In this document: positions 39,721 to 50,218 of the stretch, piece by piece
Position numbering within the stretch: the first letter of the stretch is position 1
How the letters are laid out: every line of letters begins with the position of its first letter
NCBI GenBank assembly: GCA_020186115.1
Contig: WSYJ01000002.1
Coordinates: 62,001 to 126,000, forward strand
Length of the DNA stretch: 64,000 nt
From: Histomonas meleagridis
Lineage: Eukaryota; Parabasalia; Tritrichomonadida; Dientamoebidae
Reading direction: 5' to 3'
Made by a program: the position numbers and the translations under genes
The notes under the pieces: generated by a model
The model's database searches: none
The model's input: only the letters and a program-made list of their open reading frames with translations
Told to the model about the DNA's origin: nothing

Positions 39721-42240
39721 ATGGAATCAAATGATGAAGTAATTAGAGATGCAATAATTGGAATGATGAGTTCGCAAGATAACGATGAAATTCAGTACCA
39801 CAATAATATTTTAATGAATGCTATGCGTCAACCAGTTCAATTTATATTTTCTTTAAACGAAATTCTTACACAATATCAAACAGATTCACGAATGATATAT
39901 CATGTAATCATTAATTTAGGCAACACATTATCAGCACGTACTCATAGTTTAAAATATTATGAAAATCAATGGGTGCAAGTACCCGAAGAGAATCGAAATT
40001 TTTTAAAGGAAAATTTAATTCGGTTATTAACACATGAAAACGTAAATATTCGGCATAATGTTGGTTATTGTATTTCACGCCTTTATCGGATTGAAGAGAT
40101 GAATAATTTATGGCCAAATTTTTATGAATTTTTATTCGAAAACATTCGAATGAAAAGCCACGGCGAAATTTATGTTGAAAGTTATTTACATATTCTCTTA
40201 GAGTTATATTTCCAAGACAGCGTCATCAAAGATGAGACATTTCAAGTCAACATATTCCAAGTTCTTAATGAATATATATCAAACCAAAGCACACCAATTC
40301 ATGTCCGTATCATTTGCTTTAGGATATTACATACAGGTATTCCATATTTTGATTTCATCATTAAATGTCAAGAAGAAAACATTCATCGCTTTATTCGAAA
40401 CATTTTACCTAATTTTTCGATTGATAATATCGAATTACATGAACTTCTCTATGAAATTGTACAAATATTTATATCGCGTTATTTTGATATTATTCAAGAT
40501 GACTTACGAAGCATATATAATGTTATTTATTATGAGTTAATATCGAATATATTCCAAAAGCGGAAGTTAAGTATTAATTTATTAGCATCTATAGCATGTT
40601 CCGAATATGAACATCATAATCATAACTTTGTACTTAATAGTTATCAAGTAATACTTCCTGTTTTATTAAAGAATTTACTCGTCCAAAACTTAAATGAATT
40701 ATCGAGTGATAATAACGAAGAGTTTATACTAGTTAAACATAGTATTAATTGTTTAAACTTTTATCTTGAAGCAGAACCTGATATAATATTTCCGATATTA
40801 ATCAAATTCATTGAAGAGAACATTAATGGAAATGAAATTCAACAATTATCAACTCTTTATGCAATTTATATTAGTTTAAAGCATAATTTTTTACCCAATT
40901 ATATTAACTTCATTATGGATAAATGTCAATATGTTAATAATAATATAATACAAGAAACTTCTTTATTTTTATTAAAAACTATTTTGCAAATTTATCCGAA
41001 TTTTATTTCAGAGCCAAAATATTTTAATATATTATTAAATATATTATTACAAATATTAAATAATAATCAATATAAAAATATAATTAAACGAATATTTGAA
41101 ATCCTTTTCTTTTTATTTAAGTGTTTCGATACTAATGAAAAACAAATTTTCTTAAGTTCCCAATTCGAATTAATATGGAACATCTATTTAACCATTTTTT
41201 CTACTGATGTTTATCGTGATCATTATATCATTGTATCGATATTTGAATCATTTAATTCATTCATTAATCATTTAAGTGTTGAATCGAAAGATAATGTCGA
41301 AAACATAATAAAATTCATTTTCCAATTCATCGAAAATGAGAAAGAAAATCCGAAAGAAAATCAAATTGAAATTCTTACATTTTTATGTAGTGTAATAAGT
41401 ACAATCATATTACGATGTCGATCATTTATAGGTATTTTCATTGATGAAATAATGGCGCATATATTACCATTATTAGAAATCCAAGATTTCGAACTTTATT
41501 GTGAGATTATAATAATATTTAATAGTTTGTGTCTTTTGTTTCGAGCTGATTTTATAAGATATTATCCGAATATATTAGAGCCAATTCGGTTAGTATATAA
41601 TTCGGGTAATTTTCGTGTTATGTCTTACGTGAGTACTTTTTTAGCTGATTTATACAACGATAATAATCAGCAACTTCAATTCTTGGATCAATATATCGAT
41701 GCGTTCTTCACAAAAAGCATCGAAACACTTAAGTTGCCTTATCTTCCAAAGTATTATCGAGTCACATTCTTAAATTGTACAAGCGCTTTAGCATCGAAAA
41801 TGAAACATCATTACATTCGAATATTCGACGAAATATTTTTAATCATTTATTCGATTCAACAAGAAAACATTGACATCACGCAGCCTGATCAAAGAGATTA
41901 TTGTTTCGATATATTCGAAGCAATCCTTTATTCGTATAATATATGTATACAGATTTGTGATGATAAAGAACATATTATGTTAAATATGAAACAAATTTTG
42001 GATTGCTTCGAAATAATGTTAAGATATTCATCTTACACACAAAAGAGTTTGCATTACTTCGTGAAGATTTTGTATCTGTTGGTGAACAGATGTGGTTATA
42101 AGTTCACAAAGTATTTGACCGCTAAGGAATACATAAAACCAATTATGGACATGGTGTTTCTTGGCGAAAATGAACAGCTGAAAGAAGAACTTCAAAGAAC
42201 AATTCAACAAATTGACCTTTGTCAACTTAGAAAATATTAA
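39721..42240 (+). CDS. Importin-beta/karyopherin-like HEAT-repeat protein
   Basis: 839 residues, within the usual 830-1000 of beta-karyopherins. The first ~120 residues follow the importin-beta pattern: a short helix pair, FIFSLNEILTQYQTDSRMIY, then VIINLGNTLSARTHSLKYYE (the ARxxLKN-type turn of repeat 1), WVQVPEENRNFLKENLIRLL and VNIRHNVGYCISRLYRIE. Helical repeats continue to the C-terminus without membrane segments. It would carry cargo through nuclear pores under Ran control. Cargo and subfamily (importin-beta1, importin-4 or transportin) cannot be assigned. An initiator-like TCACTT sits 16-21 bp upstream of the ATG, supporting this start. Confidence 0.75.
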   Translation: MESNDEVIRDAIIGMMSSQDNDEIQYHNNILMNAMRQPVQFIFSLNEILTQYQTDSRMIYHVIINLGNTLSARTHSLKYYENQWVQVPEENRNFLKENLIRLLTHENVNIRHNVGYCISRLYRIEEMNNLWPNFYEFLFENIRMKSHGEIYVESYLHILLELYFQDSVIKDETFQVNIFQVLNEYISNQSTPIHVRIICFRILHTGIPYFDFIIKCQEENIHRFIRNILPNFSIDNIELHELLYEIVQIFISRYFDIIQDDLRSIYNVIYYELISNIFQKRKLSINLLASIACSEYEHHNHNFVLNSYQVILPVLLKNLLVQNLNELSSDNNEEFILVKHSINCLNFYLEAEPDIIFPILIKFIEENINGNEIQQLSTLYAIYISLKHNFLPNYINFIMDKCQYVNNNIIQETSLFLLKTILQIYPNFISEPKYFNILLNILLQILNNNQYKNIIKRIFEILFFLFKCFDTNEKQIFLSSQFELIWNIYLTIFSTDVYRDHYIIVSIFESFNSFINHLSVESKDNVENIIKFIFQFIENEKENPKENQIEILTFLCSVISTIILRCRSFIGIFIDEIMAHILPLLEIQDFELYCEIIIIFNSLCLLFRADFIRYYPNILEPIRLVYNSGNFRVMSYVSTFLADLYNDNNQQLQFLDQYIDAFFTKSIETLKLPYLPKYYRVTFLNCTSALASKMKHHYIRIFDEIFLIIYSIQQENIDITQPDQRDYCFDIFEAILYSYNICIQICDDKEHIMLNMKQILDCFEIMLRYSSYTQKSLHYFVKILYLLVNRCGYKFTKYLTAKEYIKPIMDMVFLGENEQLKEELQRTIQQIDLCQLRKY

Positions 42241-42772
42241 TAAATTTATGAAAGTTTCAACTTTTTGTGAACTTTATATATGATAAGATCAAAATGGAAT
42301 CAAAAAGTTGGTCATCATTGAGATTTTCATTAAATTATAATATGTATATTAATTATTGTATTTTTCTCCCTATGTGCAAATTTGTTATAAAAGAAACAAC
42401 GTTTTTTAATCAAAATGTAATGTTTGATACAGTATTAATAATTGCATCTAATATAAGAGCAGAAAAAGTCATTTTACTTCTTGAAAGAAGTTTCATTTTT
42501 ATTTTGTCCTTTATATATATAAAATTCTATGTTGCTGATTTATCTTTGGTACTTTGTTTGTTTCAAAAAGAGACATTTATTTTTAAAAGCCAAATATATT
42601 AATATCGATGTTATAATTAGATATTTTATTATATAAACATCAACTTATAATTATATTGTACATATGAAAATAAATTATCTCTTGAAAAACCTTGATCAAC
42701 ACGCGTTACAATACTAAAAATACTGTAATTACAAAATACTTAACAACTCAATTTTTACTTATAAAATAAGAG
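42241..42772. other. Convergent 3' intergenic region
   Basis: 530 bp between convergent genes, AT-rich. A 111-codon frame on the plus strand starts at a TTG and has no family resemblance; I treat it as non-coding. Confidence 0.45.
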
Positions 42773-44116
42773 CTAATCCCAAATAACACATTTATAAACT
42801 TCGGCCAAATAACAACAAAAACATGTTATAACAGCGAAAACTATTGTTCCCAAAACAGTAAAAGCAGCACCAGAAAACATAAGTTCGATTCCTAATTTCC
42901 TATTTAATTGAATTTTCTTTTGATTTGTAGTTAATAAATACATTTGTTGTATTGCGTCCGCTTTATTTCTTTTTATGGCAAATAAATCAAAAAAGTTAAT
43001 CTCACAAATGTTTTTATCATTAAAATTTAATTCATTTGTTAATACATTTAAATTATATTTATCATTTATTAACATTTCAGTTTTATTAACTCGACATTTT
43101 TCATCAATATTATAATGTTTTGTTATTGCTGTTGAAGAAGGACATAATATTTGATACATGTTATCATTTGTACGTATATCGTCAAAGTATAAATCGAATT
43201 CATTAATATTTTTATAATAATTTTCATTATTTATTTGAAATTTAATTTTATAATTATGAATCTCTAAAGTGAAATTACATTCATCAATATTATGCATTAA
43301 ATATAACTTAAAATCATTTGTTAGAATTGGATATTGAAATGTGAAATTATAATGTTCATTAATTATTGGATATGTTTCATTTGTAATTTTATATATTGTT
43401 ATATTCTTTGTGTTATTAATCACTTCATTAAGTGGTAATGAATAAATTGATTCAACACAATCTTTAGAATGACGAACACTATAATAAATAGAACCAGTAA
43501 TTAATATAATTATTCCACCAAAAAAGGATAAAAACATAAAACATCCAAACAATAAACAACATGGAAACGCAAAGGAAGGAGGTTCTTTCTTTTTACGCTT
43601 TGGTTCTAGTGGAATAGCAATAGCATCAGTTTTCTCAGCAATAGCATAAGTTTTATCAGCAACGAGTTGTAGCAGCTCAGGAATGCCTTGGCCTGTACGG
43701 GCACTAACTTCTACATATGTAGCATTTATTCGTGTTGCACATGCTTCTCCATCATCTGTGCTAACTTGATGATCATATAAATCTGTTTTATTTGCAACTA
43801 AAAAAAGTTCATATTGTGATAGCTCGATGATTGAGTTTAACTCTTCAAGATGTGAATCAACATTTTCAAATGAGTTAATATCATTTACTGAATAAACAAT
43901 AAGTATTGCTCGGGAGTTAGGTTGGATTATTCTCATTGCACGATAATCTGAAGAATTTTTTAGATCCCAAATTCTGAGATGAATTGAATACGTATCTGTT
44001 GTTATAATTTTGTCATAAAAATCAGGACCTGTTATACTGGAGCCTTGCATTGAAGCAGCAATGCTTGACTTACCTACTTTGTGATCTCCTATAATAAAAA
44101 CATTTGTGGGATACAT
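42773..44116 (-). CDS. Ras-like GTPase fused to a two-pass membrane domain
   Basis: 447 residues. Residues 1-170 are a Ras/Rab-type G domain: GDHKVGKSS (G1), ANKTD (G4), VSARTG (G5). The G3 position reads WDLKNSSDY instead of DTAGQE, so the glycine and catalytic glutamine are missing. A basic linker (EPKRKKKEPP) leads to a hydrophobic segment (about 183-212, FPCCLLFGCFMFLSFFGGII, LITGSIYY), a ~190-residue segment rich in N-glycosylation sites (NNT, NIT, NET, NFT, NKT) with several cysteines, and a second helix (about 414-440, FSGAAFTVLGTIVFAVITCF). The middle part should be lumenal or extracellular and both termini cytosolic. Small GTPases are normally lipid-anchored, so a built-in membrane domain is unusual. 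It may work as a GTP-binding receptor-like protein. Confidence 0.85.
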   Translation of the reverse strand: MYPTNVFIIGDHKVGKSSIAASMQGSSITGPDFYDKIITTDTYSIHLRIWDLKNSSDYRAMRIIQPNSRAILIVYSVNDINSFENVDSHLEELNSIIELSQYELFLVANKTDLYDHQVSTDDGEACATRINATYVEVSARTGQGIPELLQLVADKTYAIAEKTDAIAIPLEPKRKKKEPPSFAFPCCLLFGCFMFLSFFGGIIILITGSIYYSVRHSKDCVESIYSLPLNEVINNTKNITIYKITNETYPIINEHYNFTFQYPILTNDFKLYLMHNIDECNFTLEIHNYKIKFQINNENYYKNINEFDLYFDDIRTNDNMYQILCPSSTAITKHYNIDEKCRVNKTEMLINDKYNLNVLTNELNFNDKNICEINFFDLFAIKRNKADAIQQMYLLTTNQKKIQLNRKLGIELMFSGAAFTVLGTIVFAVITCFCCYLAEVYKCVIWD

Positions 44117-44133
44117 TTGACTTCACGTTCACT

Positions 44134-44152
44134 CCGTAACGTTTTGTTACGG
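44134..44152. promoter_or_regulatory. Palindrome upstream of the membrane GTPase gene
   Basis: Two 7-bp arms, CCGTAAC and GTTACGG, in perfect inverted orientation around a 5-bp spacer, 18-36 bp upstream of ATG 44116. Possible binding site for a dimeric or Myb-type factor. Confidence 0.35.
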
Positions 44153-44264
44153 TTTTGTGATTATAAATGTTGAAAACAATCTTTGATAGGAAGTGACTTA
44201 TCACATTTTTTGTAATAAATTACTAAAAATCTATACAAAATTTTTCTTTTCTTTTATTTATTTT

Positions 44265-45500
44265 TTAATCACATTTCATTTCAGAAACATGTGTAGTCCA
44301 TCGTATCATTTTGGTACGTGAAATTATTAAAACAAATATTAAATAAAACATATGTATATCTTTTTCATTTATATCAATTCCTTTTTGTTTACGAAGTAAG
44401 TTAGCAATTTCAGTATAACCTTTATTTGATGCTTTGATAAATGCTGTTTCAAATAATTTAAATAATTTCCAAATATTATTTTGAAAAATCAAATTATCAA
44501 CACTAATTTTAATTAAAGCAAATATATATTTTTAGCATTAATATCAATTCCTTCTTGTTCAAGAAGTAATTTAACTATTTCTGTATGACCATTGTAAGAT
44601 GCTTTAATAAGTGCTGTTTCAAATATTTAAAATAATTTCCAAATATTATTTTGGAATCCAAAATAATTAAAATAAATTTCAAATAAAACAAATAAATGTT
44701 TTTAGGATTAATATCAATTCCTTCATGTTCAAGAAGTAATTTAACTATTTCTGTTTTACAATTTGAAGATGCCAAAATAAGTGCTGATTCAAATAATTTC
44801 CAAATATTATTTTGAAATAGAAAAATATTCAAATAAATTCCAAATAAAATAAGTAAATGTCTTTAGCATTAATGTTCCTTTTTGTTCGAGAAATAATTGA
44901 ACTATTTCTGTATAACCTTTTTCAGATGCTTTCATAAGTGCTGTTTGAAATAATTTGAATAATTTCCAAATATTATTTGAAAATATTAAAATATTGAAAT
45001 AAATATTAAATAAAACAAATAAATATCCTTAGCATTAATATCAATTCCATCTAGTTCAAGAAGTAATTTAACTGCTTCTTTTTGACCATTTTTAGATTCT
45101 AACATTAGTAACGTTTCATATATTTTAAATAATTTCCAAATATTATTTTGAAATATCAAATTAATAATAAAAATATAAAATAAACAAAAGTAATATTTTT
45201 AGTGTTAATACATTCTTCTTTCTTTAAAAGGAGCTTAACTATTTTGATATGTTACTTAAAATGCTGAATTCAATATATAAATTAAATTCCAAATAATACT
45301 TTCAAATAAAAAATTATTATAATAAAATTTGAAAACTATAAACAAATATCTTTAGTTATAATTTTAATTCCTTCTTGTTCTAAAAGAATTTGTACAATTT
45401 TTACATAACCTTTTGAAGATGCTATTATTAATGGTGTTCTAAATTTTTTAAATAATTTCTAAATATTATTATAATATCTCAAAATATTAAAACAAATTTG
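44265..45500 (-). repeat. Ankyrin-module array of locus C, mostly 170-bp period
   Basis: Module starts (complement of CTGT and close variants) lie at about 45437, 45267, 45114, 44944, 44787, 44617 and 44447: steps of 170, 153, 170, 157, 170 and 170 bp. Each encodes one ankyrin repeat ending EGIDIN(A/P/E)K(D/N), followed by AT-rich spacer with stops. Same organisation as locus A. Confidence 0.8.
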
Positions 45501-45580
45501 CAAACATCATAATAAAAATTATCTTTAGCATTAATGTCAAATCCTTTTTGTTGTAATATAAATTGTACAAGTTCAATATT

Positions 45581-46273
45581 TCAGGATTCTACTGCATATA
45601 ATAAAATTTTTTTAGGAATTTGATAATTTTGAAGAAAATATTTCACAAGATATAAATTACCAATTCGTGCTAATACATTAATTATATATTCATCAAATTG
45701 GATTTCTTCTTCTAAGAAAGAAAAAATTTCATAATTTCCATTGTTAATACAATGATACATTAATTCTTGTAATTTTACTTCAAATATAGGTTGTGTATCA
45801 TTTATATAATATCCAAATTTTTTAAATGAAATTTGTATTTTATTTGCATATGCTGTTGTTTGTTGATTTTTATCAATTTTTTCAATTTTCTTTTCATAAA
45901 GATATTTAAAAATATCATTTCGATGAAATTTTATTGCTGCTTCATATGCATTTTCGAATGATGAATGATTTTGTTCACATAAATGAATAATTTCTTCATT
46001 TCCACCTGCAACTGCATATTTACCTGTGTTTTCTAATTTTGCATTGTTCATAAGTAAATATTTAAAACATTTAACTGAAGAAAAAAATGCTGCATAATCA
46101 ATTAATGTAACATTGCCATGATTAATGAATGAACATCTTTCATAAAGTGATGGTTCAATTTTTTGATTAAAATCAAAGGCATTTTGTGATGATATTTCTT
46201 GAAGTTTTTCGACTTCATCATTTCGAATTATTTTTGCGCTGTATAATATAATGAAGAATTTCATATATACCAT
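45581..46273 (-). pseudogene. DUF3447/ankyrin protein, locus C, truncated head
   Basis: 230 residues from ATG 46273. The ~150-residue N-terminal region seen in loci A and B is absent: the family sequence begins abruptly at AKIIRNDEVEKLQEISSQNA. It continues through YAVAGGNEEIIHLCEQNH, AIKFHRNDIFKYLYEKK and LYLVKYFLQNYQIPKKILLY. The frame ends at TGA, where the family has a glycine before NIELV; the same frame then continues as NIELVQFILQQKGFDINAKD, so a GGA-to-TGA change is likely. Truncation plus nonsense suggests a pseudogene. Confidence 0.75.
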
Positions 46274-46574
46274 ATAATAGTTCTTTAAATGAGGATATGG
46301 GGAAATTTTTTTAAAGCACTATGTATAATGAGATAAACTCGAAGTAAAAAATTCCCGCGCAATAAACTTCAGAAAATTGAGAACCCCTTAACGTACAGGA
46401 ATTTTACAATCGGACGCGACCCTTAACGGTTAAACATGTTTCGGGTGAATTTCTTGTTACTTTTCAATAAAGTAGTTTATTATTGTCACTTTTCGGCGTC
46501 CGTTTTGTTGATGGGCAGAAATACGCGACTTGAATTGAATAAAGCACCCAAAACCTCATTTCTTTTTTGAGCAG
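46274..46574. promoter_or_regulatory. Divergent region between locus C and a Rab-like gene
   Basis: 300 bp containing ACCCTTAACGGTTAAAC (about 46420-46437), a near-palindromic Myb-type motif, and an initiator-like TCATTT (46556-46561) about 14-19 bp upstream of ATG 46575. Confidence 0.45.
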
Positions 46575-47210
46575 ATGGAAACCAAATCAGAACCAAGCGA
46601 AACCAAACTCAGAGTTGTCTTAATTGGTGACAAGAGCGTTGGAAAAACATCTCTTGTAAATAGATATTTTGGTGGCAGCTTCGAAGACAAACCTTTACCA
46701 ACTATATGCGTAAATTATTTTAATCATGAACATCAATACAATGGAAAGACTTTTAATATCCTAGTATGCGATACTGCAGGAGAAGAAGAATATAATAGTA
46801 TTTCAAAACTTTTTTATCGCGAAGCTATAGCAGCCATTTGCGTTTTTAACATATGCTCGAAAAGTTCTTTTGAAAGTATTGAAATTTGGGAAAAGGAGTT
46901 TCGAACAAATGTATCCACAGATTTTCAAAAATACGCATTTGTGTATATCGTTGCAAACCAAATAGATGCTGTTAAAGATTCACCTTCTCATGTTGAAGAA
47001 TCCAAAGCTAATAAACTTAAAAATGATCTGAGGGCAGAAAAAATATTTTTTACTTCTGCCAAAGTTGGTACCAATGTTAACGAAATGTTTGAGTCTTTAT
47101 TTGAAGATGCTTGCAAGAAGGCAATTCTCAAAAATGAAACCTGTGAATCAAGTTCTCCTTCACCCGCACCAACCCTTTCAAACTCATCAAAAAGCTCTTG
47201 CTGCAAGTAA
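46575..47210 (+). CDS. Divergent Rab-like small GTPase
   Basis: 211 residues. Motifs: GDKSVGKTS (G1), PLPTICVNYF (G2 region), DTAGEEEY (G3, with glutamate replacing the catalytic glutamine), ANQID (G4, with glutamine replacing the lysine of NKxD) and TSAKVG (G5). The Ser/Pro-rich tail ends SSCCK, a double cysteine near the C-terminus that could be prenylated. Of the GTPases here, it is closest in layout to 38832-39446 (both keep E-x-Y-x-S-(I/L)-S-K after G3). The G3 and G4 changes predict slower hydrolysis and altered nucleotide handling; that is inference. The stop overlaps TAAAAA. Confidence 0.9.
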   Translation: METKSEPSETKLRVVLIGDKSVGKTSLVNRYFGGSFEDKPLPTICVNYFNHEHQYNGKTFNILVCDTAGEEEYNSISKLFYREAIAAICVFNICSKSSFESIEIWEKEFRTNVSTDFQKYAFVYIVANQIDAVKDSPSHVEESKANKLKNDLRAEKIFFTSAKVGTNVNEMFESLFEDACKKAILKNETCESSSPSPAPTLSNSSKSSCCK

Positions 47211-47539
47211 AAATTGGCTAAGTCTGGGTAACTTCGAATATAATAAACTTTAAAATCGAAATTGAGAAAATATACTACTTATGCTTTCTAGTAAATAAAT
47301 TTACTAATGATATTTAACCCCAGATTTTCTGTGCTTATTCTTTTTATAATAACAATAAAGATGATTTTTACAATAAAGATTTAATTATGAATGATTATTA
47401 AATATTTAATAGCAAGCACAAAGATATAGAATGTTAAACATAGATGTCTTTCGAAGAAATCTTTCAATATTTACATGAATTGCTAAAAAAAAATTTGGAA
47501 AAAAAAAAACGAAATTAATGGTGCACCCCAAAAGAACAT
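47211..47539. other. Intergenic, no gene seen
   Basis: 330 bp between two genes on the same strand, AT-rich with A tracts. GGTGCACCCC lies just upstream of the next ATG and resembles GGGGCACCC found upstream of its paralogue at the left edge. Confidence 0.45.
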
Positions 47540-49750
47540 ATGGAAACAGAAACAAATGCAAGTGCAAATGAATTCAAAACGTTAAAGTGCGAATATTCAT
47601 TTGATGCTGCAAAACTAAAAGATCAATTTATTGAAACTAACAGTCAAGCATTTGTGAATTATATCTCATATTCCAAATTTCTTTCATTAATCCGCTTTAG
47701 AAATTATTGTTTTAAAGACCCTGATTTACCGGATGTTTTTGTTACATATGATGATTCCAATCCCACCTCAATGGAAAAAAACATAATAAATGTTTTGCAA
47801 AATATTAAACCATATCAATCAAACCAAAGCCTCTCTGATATAATAGTGTCTGCATATCCTGATTCGCAGTCAGCCATTCAATATTTTGTATATTCCACTT
47901 TTCCTTCCATATATGGTTTTTTTTGTTGTGACGAATATTCCGAACAAGCATTAAATTTCCTTTTACTACATTTTGATGATTCTCTCTTACCAAAACTTAT
48001 TGGGACTTTTTTAATGCATTCCTTTATTTTCCAAGATCGATTTATTCATTTATTTTTTCATAGTCTTTCACCCAAACAAATTGACTTTGATGAAGATTAT
48101 ATCAGTGATTTATTTATTTACACATTACGTAGGTGTATTTCCTGCTTTTCACGTCAACAAATACAAATCGTTAAAAAACTTATAGACACTGATAAAGAAA
48201 AAGCTAAAGAAGCTATTTTCGATGAATTTTTAATTCCATTTATCAGTTTATGGGATATTCATCCACTTTATGCATCCACTAACATTATAATTCGTATTTC
48301 ACCACCTGAAACACCAAATGATTTTATCTCAGTGAAAATTAGCAACAAATTAATCTCATTGTTAAATAATATGTTATCTAAGGATCTATGTGAAGAAGTA
48401 TTTGGTGCATTTTATACACGAATCTATACAATTCTCCCTGAGATACAACAAATTATATTTTATGGCGGATTAGATTTCCAATTTTCTAATGCTGATATTA
48501 TCATATCCACAAAATTATATCAATCGATTCGTAAAAAAATCGATACAAACACAAATGGAAATAAATTTTTTAATGATGCGTTTCATATGAAAACATTTAA
48601 TATCGCTGTAATACCTAAAATTAGACCACCAGATCCTAATGAACCAACGAAAGAAATCACAATAAATAAATTACAAGACAATAAAACGTCGCGTGAATTT
48701 TTACTTAATCATTCACATGGATTAAGAGAAATACAAACTATGGTCGAATCACTTAAACATATTATGCGTTTGTTCATTGATCATTATGCTATGTATCAAA
48801 TGGCTTATCGAGAAGATAATTATCCAATAACATTCATTAAAACTCAAATCGAAAACCTTTCGCTTAATATGTTAAACATTTTTGTTAGAACTTCAAAGAA
48901 TTTATTGGAATACGTGGAAAAACAAACAAATTCAGAGTTCCCAAATAATCAACTTTCTTCTATCCGTTTTGTTATCGATGGATATTTACAAGAGAATATG
49001 CCTTTACATGAAATCGTTGTTAATTCGGCAATCACTTTACAAAATAAATGGGCAAATATGTATAATGATGATGTAAATAATAAAACTCGTATAAACCTTT
49101 CCATTATAAAAGATAATTCTTTTATGAATAAAATGGAATTCTATTTCAATAACTTTAATGATATAACATTATCATTGATTTTTGCAGTATTATCTAAAAC
49201 ACCTTTGCATTTTAAAGGTATCGCTGAAAATAATAGAAGTTATTTCTTATCAAGTTTAATAGACGCTTGTTCAATCGTAACCCCTTATTCCTTAAAGAAA
49301 GATAGTATAGATGCTAATGACCCGATAATATCAATAAGAATTCCGATGTTAAAAGATATCGCAAGAATCCTAAAAAGAGCTGAAAAAGGTTTCAAAGCTT
49401 TATTCGAAAATAACGCTGAAATGTTCTTCATCGGTGAAAAAATCCGTTTATTTTTGGAAATTGAAAGAAGGCTTGAGCCGGAATTCAAAAGTTTACCGAA
49501 GAACGATAGGAACTTGGATCATTACCAAAAAATTATTTCTCCTTTGTTTAATTATAAGGAACCTTTGTACTTTAGAGCGTCGTTGATACAAGCGTTGGTG
49601 GTGATTAGAGAATTATATACGGATAATTACAAAAAAATACCAAACTTGAATTCAATAAGAAATCCAATTTCTCCAGAAATATTCGAAAAATTCGAAAACA
49701 TGAGAAAATGGTTCGGTATATCAGATAGATTTTATAGAGAATTCGCATGA
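47540..49750 (+). CDS. Conserved trichomonad protein, paralogue of the left-edge gene
   Basis: 736 residues from ATG 47540, with no signal peptide or membrane helix. It is alpha-helical throughout. I do not recognise a named domain. It shares ordered blocks with the partial protein at 1-1240: YSTFPSIYGFFCCDEYSEQA, LLPKLIGTFLMHSFIFQDRF, and IIFYGGLDFQFSNADIIIS. The C-terminal half (about 390-736), which the partial copy does not reach, has helices such as LREIQTMVESLKHIMRLFID and ends KMRKWFGI-like (ENMRKWFGISDRFYREFA). Candidate roles (GAP-like or trafficking scaffold) would be guesses. The same-strand Rab-like gene just upstream is suggestive but not evidence. Confidence 0.8.
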   Translation: METETNASANEFKTLKCEYSFDAAKLKDQFIETNSQAFVNYISYSKFLSLIRFRNYCFKDPDLPDVFVTYDDSNPTSMEKNIINVLQNIKPYQSNQSLSDIIVSAYPDSQSAIQYFVYSTFPSIYGFFCCDEYSEQALNFLLLHFDDSLLPKLIGTFLMHSFIFQDRFIHLFFHSLSPKQIDFDEDYISDLFIYTLRRCISCFSRQQIQIVKKLIDTDKEKAKEAIFDEFLIPFISLWDIHPLYASTNIIIRISPPETPNDFISVKISNKLISLLNNMLSKDLCEEVFGAFYTRIYTILPEIQQIIFYGGLDFQFSNADIIISTKLYQSIRKKIDTNTNGNKFFNDAFHMKTFNIAVIPKIRPPDPNEPTKEITINKLQDNKTSREFLLNHSHGLREIQTMVESLKHIMRLFIDHYAMYQMAYREDNYPITFIKTQIENLSLNMLNIFVRTSKNLLEYVEKQTNSEFPNNQLSSIRFVIDGYLQENMPLHEIVVNSAITLQNKWANMYNDDVNNKTRINLSIIKDNSFMNKMEFYFNNFNDITLSLIFAVLSKTPLHFKGIAENNRSYFLSSLIDACSIVTPYSLKKDSIDANDPIISIRIPMLKDIARILKRAEKGFKALFENNAEMFFIGEKIRLFLEIERRLEPEFKSLPKNDRNLDHYQKIISPLFNYKEPLYFRASLIQALVVIRELYTDNYKKIPNLNSIRNPISPEIFEKFENMRKWFGISDRFYREFA

Positions 49751-50218
49751 ATTTTTTTCTTTATTTAGTAAAAATTTATGTATTGCTTTCTGATAAAAAA
49801 TAATTTAAAGAAATATTTGAAAAGTACGTGTAAAAAATGAAGAACAATAGGAAAATATTTTTTCCATACAGAAGCGAATTGGTCAATTAAAAATGGGGTA
49901 CCCTAACGATAGCTGCTACAGTTCATCAGCTAAAGTTTGAAATTAGTATTTATAATAGAATTGTTTCATCATTAGCACAATTTAGAATAATGGTTTCAAA
50001 AGCATATCATTATACTGATTGTCTTACATAATTTTATTTTTCGATCAATTATGAGATTTTATCATTTCATTAAAAATCATTTTTTAATTAAATCAATTGA
50101 AAGGAATTTGCTGAGATGCAATGTAATTTGTAAAATATCTCTATGGTATAAGAAATGCTGTTTGTTTTGATAAAAATAATTTTCAAAATTTATTTGGCCG
50201 CAATAATGAACACTCTGA
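49751..50218. other. Intergenic, no gene seen
   Basis: 470 bp between genes on the same strand. It contains GGGGTACCCTAACG near 49897. No coding frame. Confidence 0.45.

Noticed and set aside
42267-42602. 111-codon ORF on the plus strand
   Set aside because: Begins at TTG, Ile/Phe/Lys-rich, and lies in a convergent 3' region.
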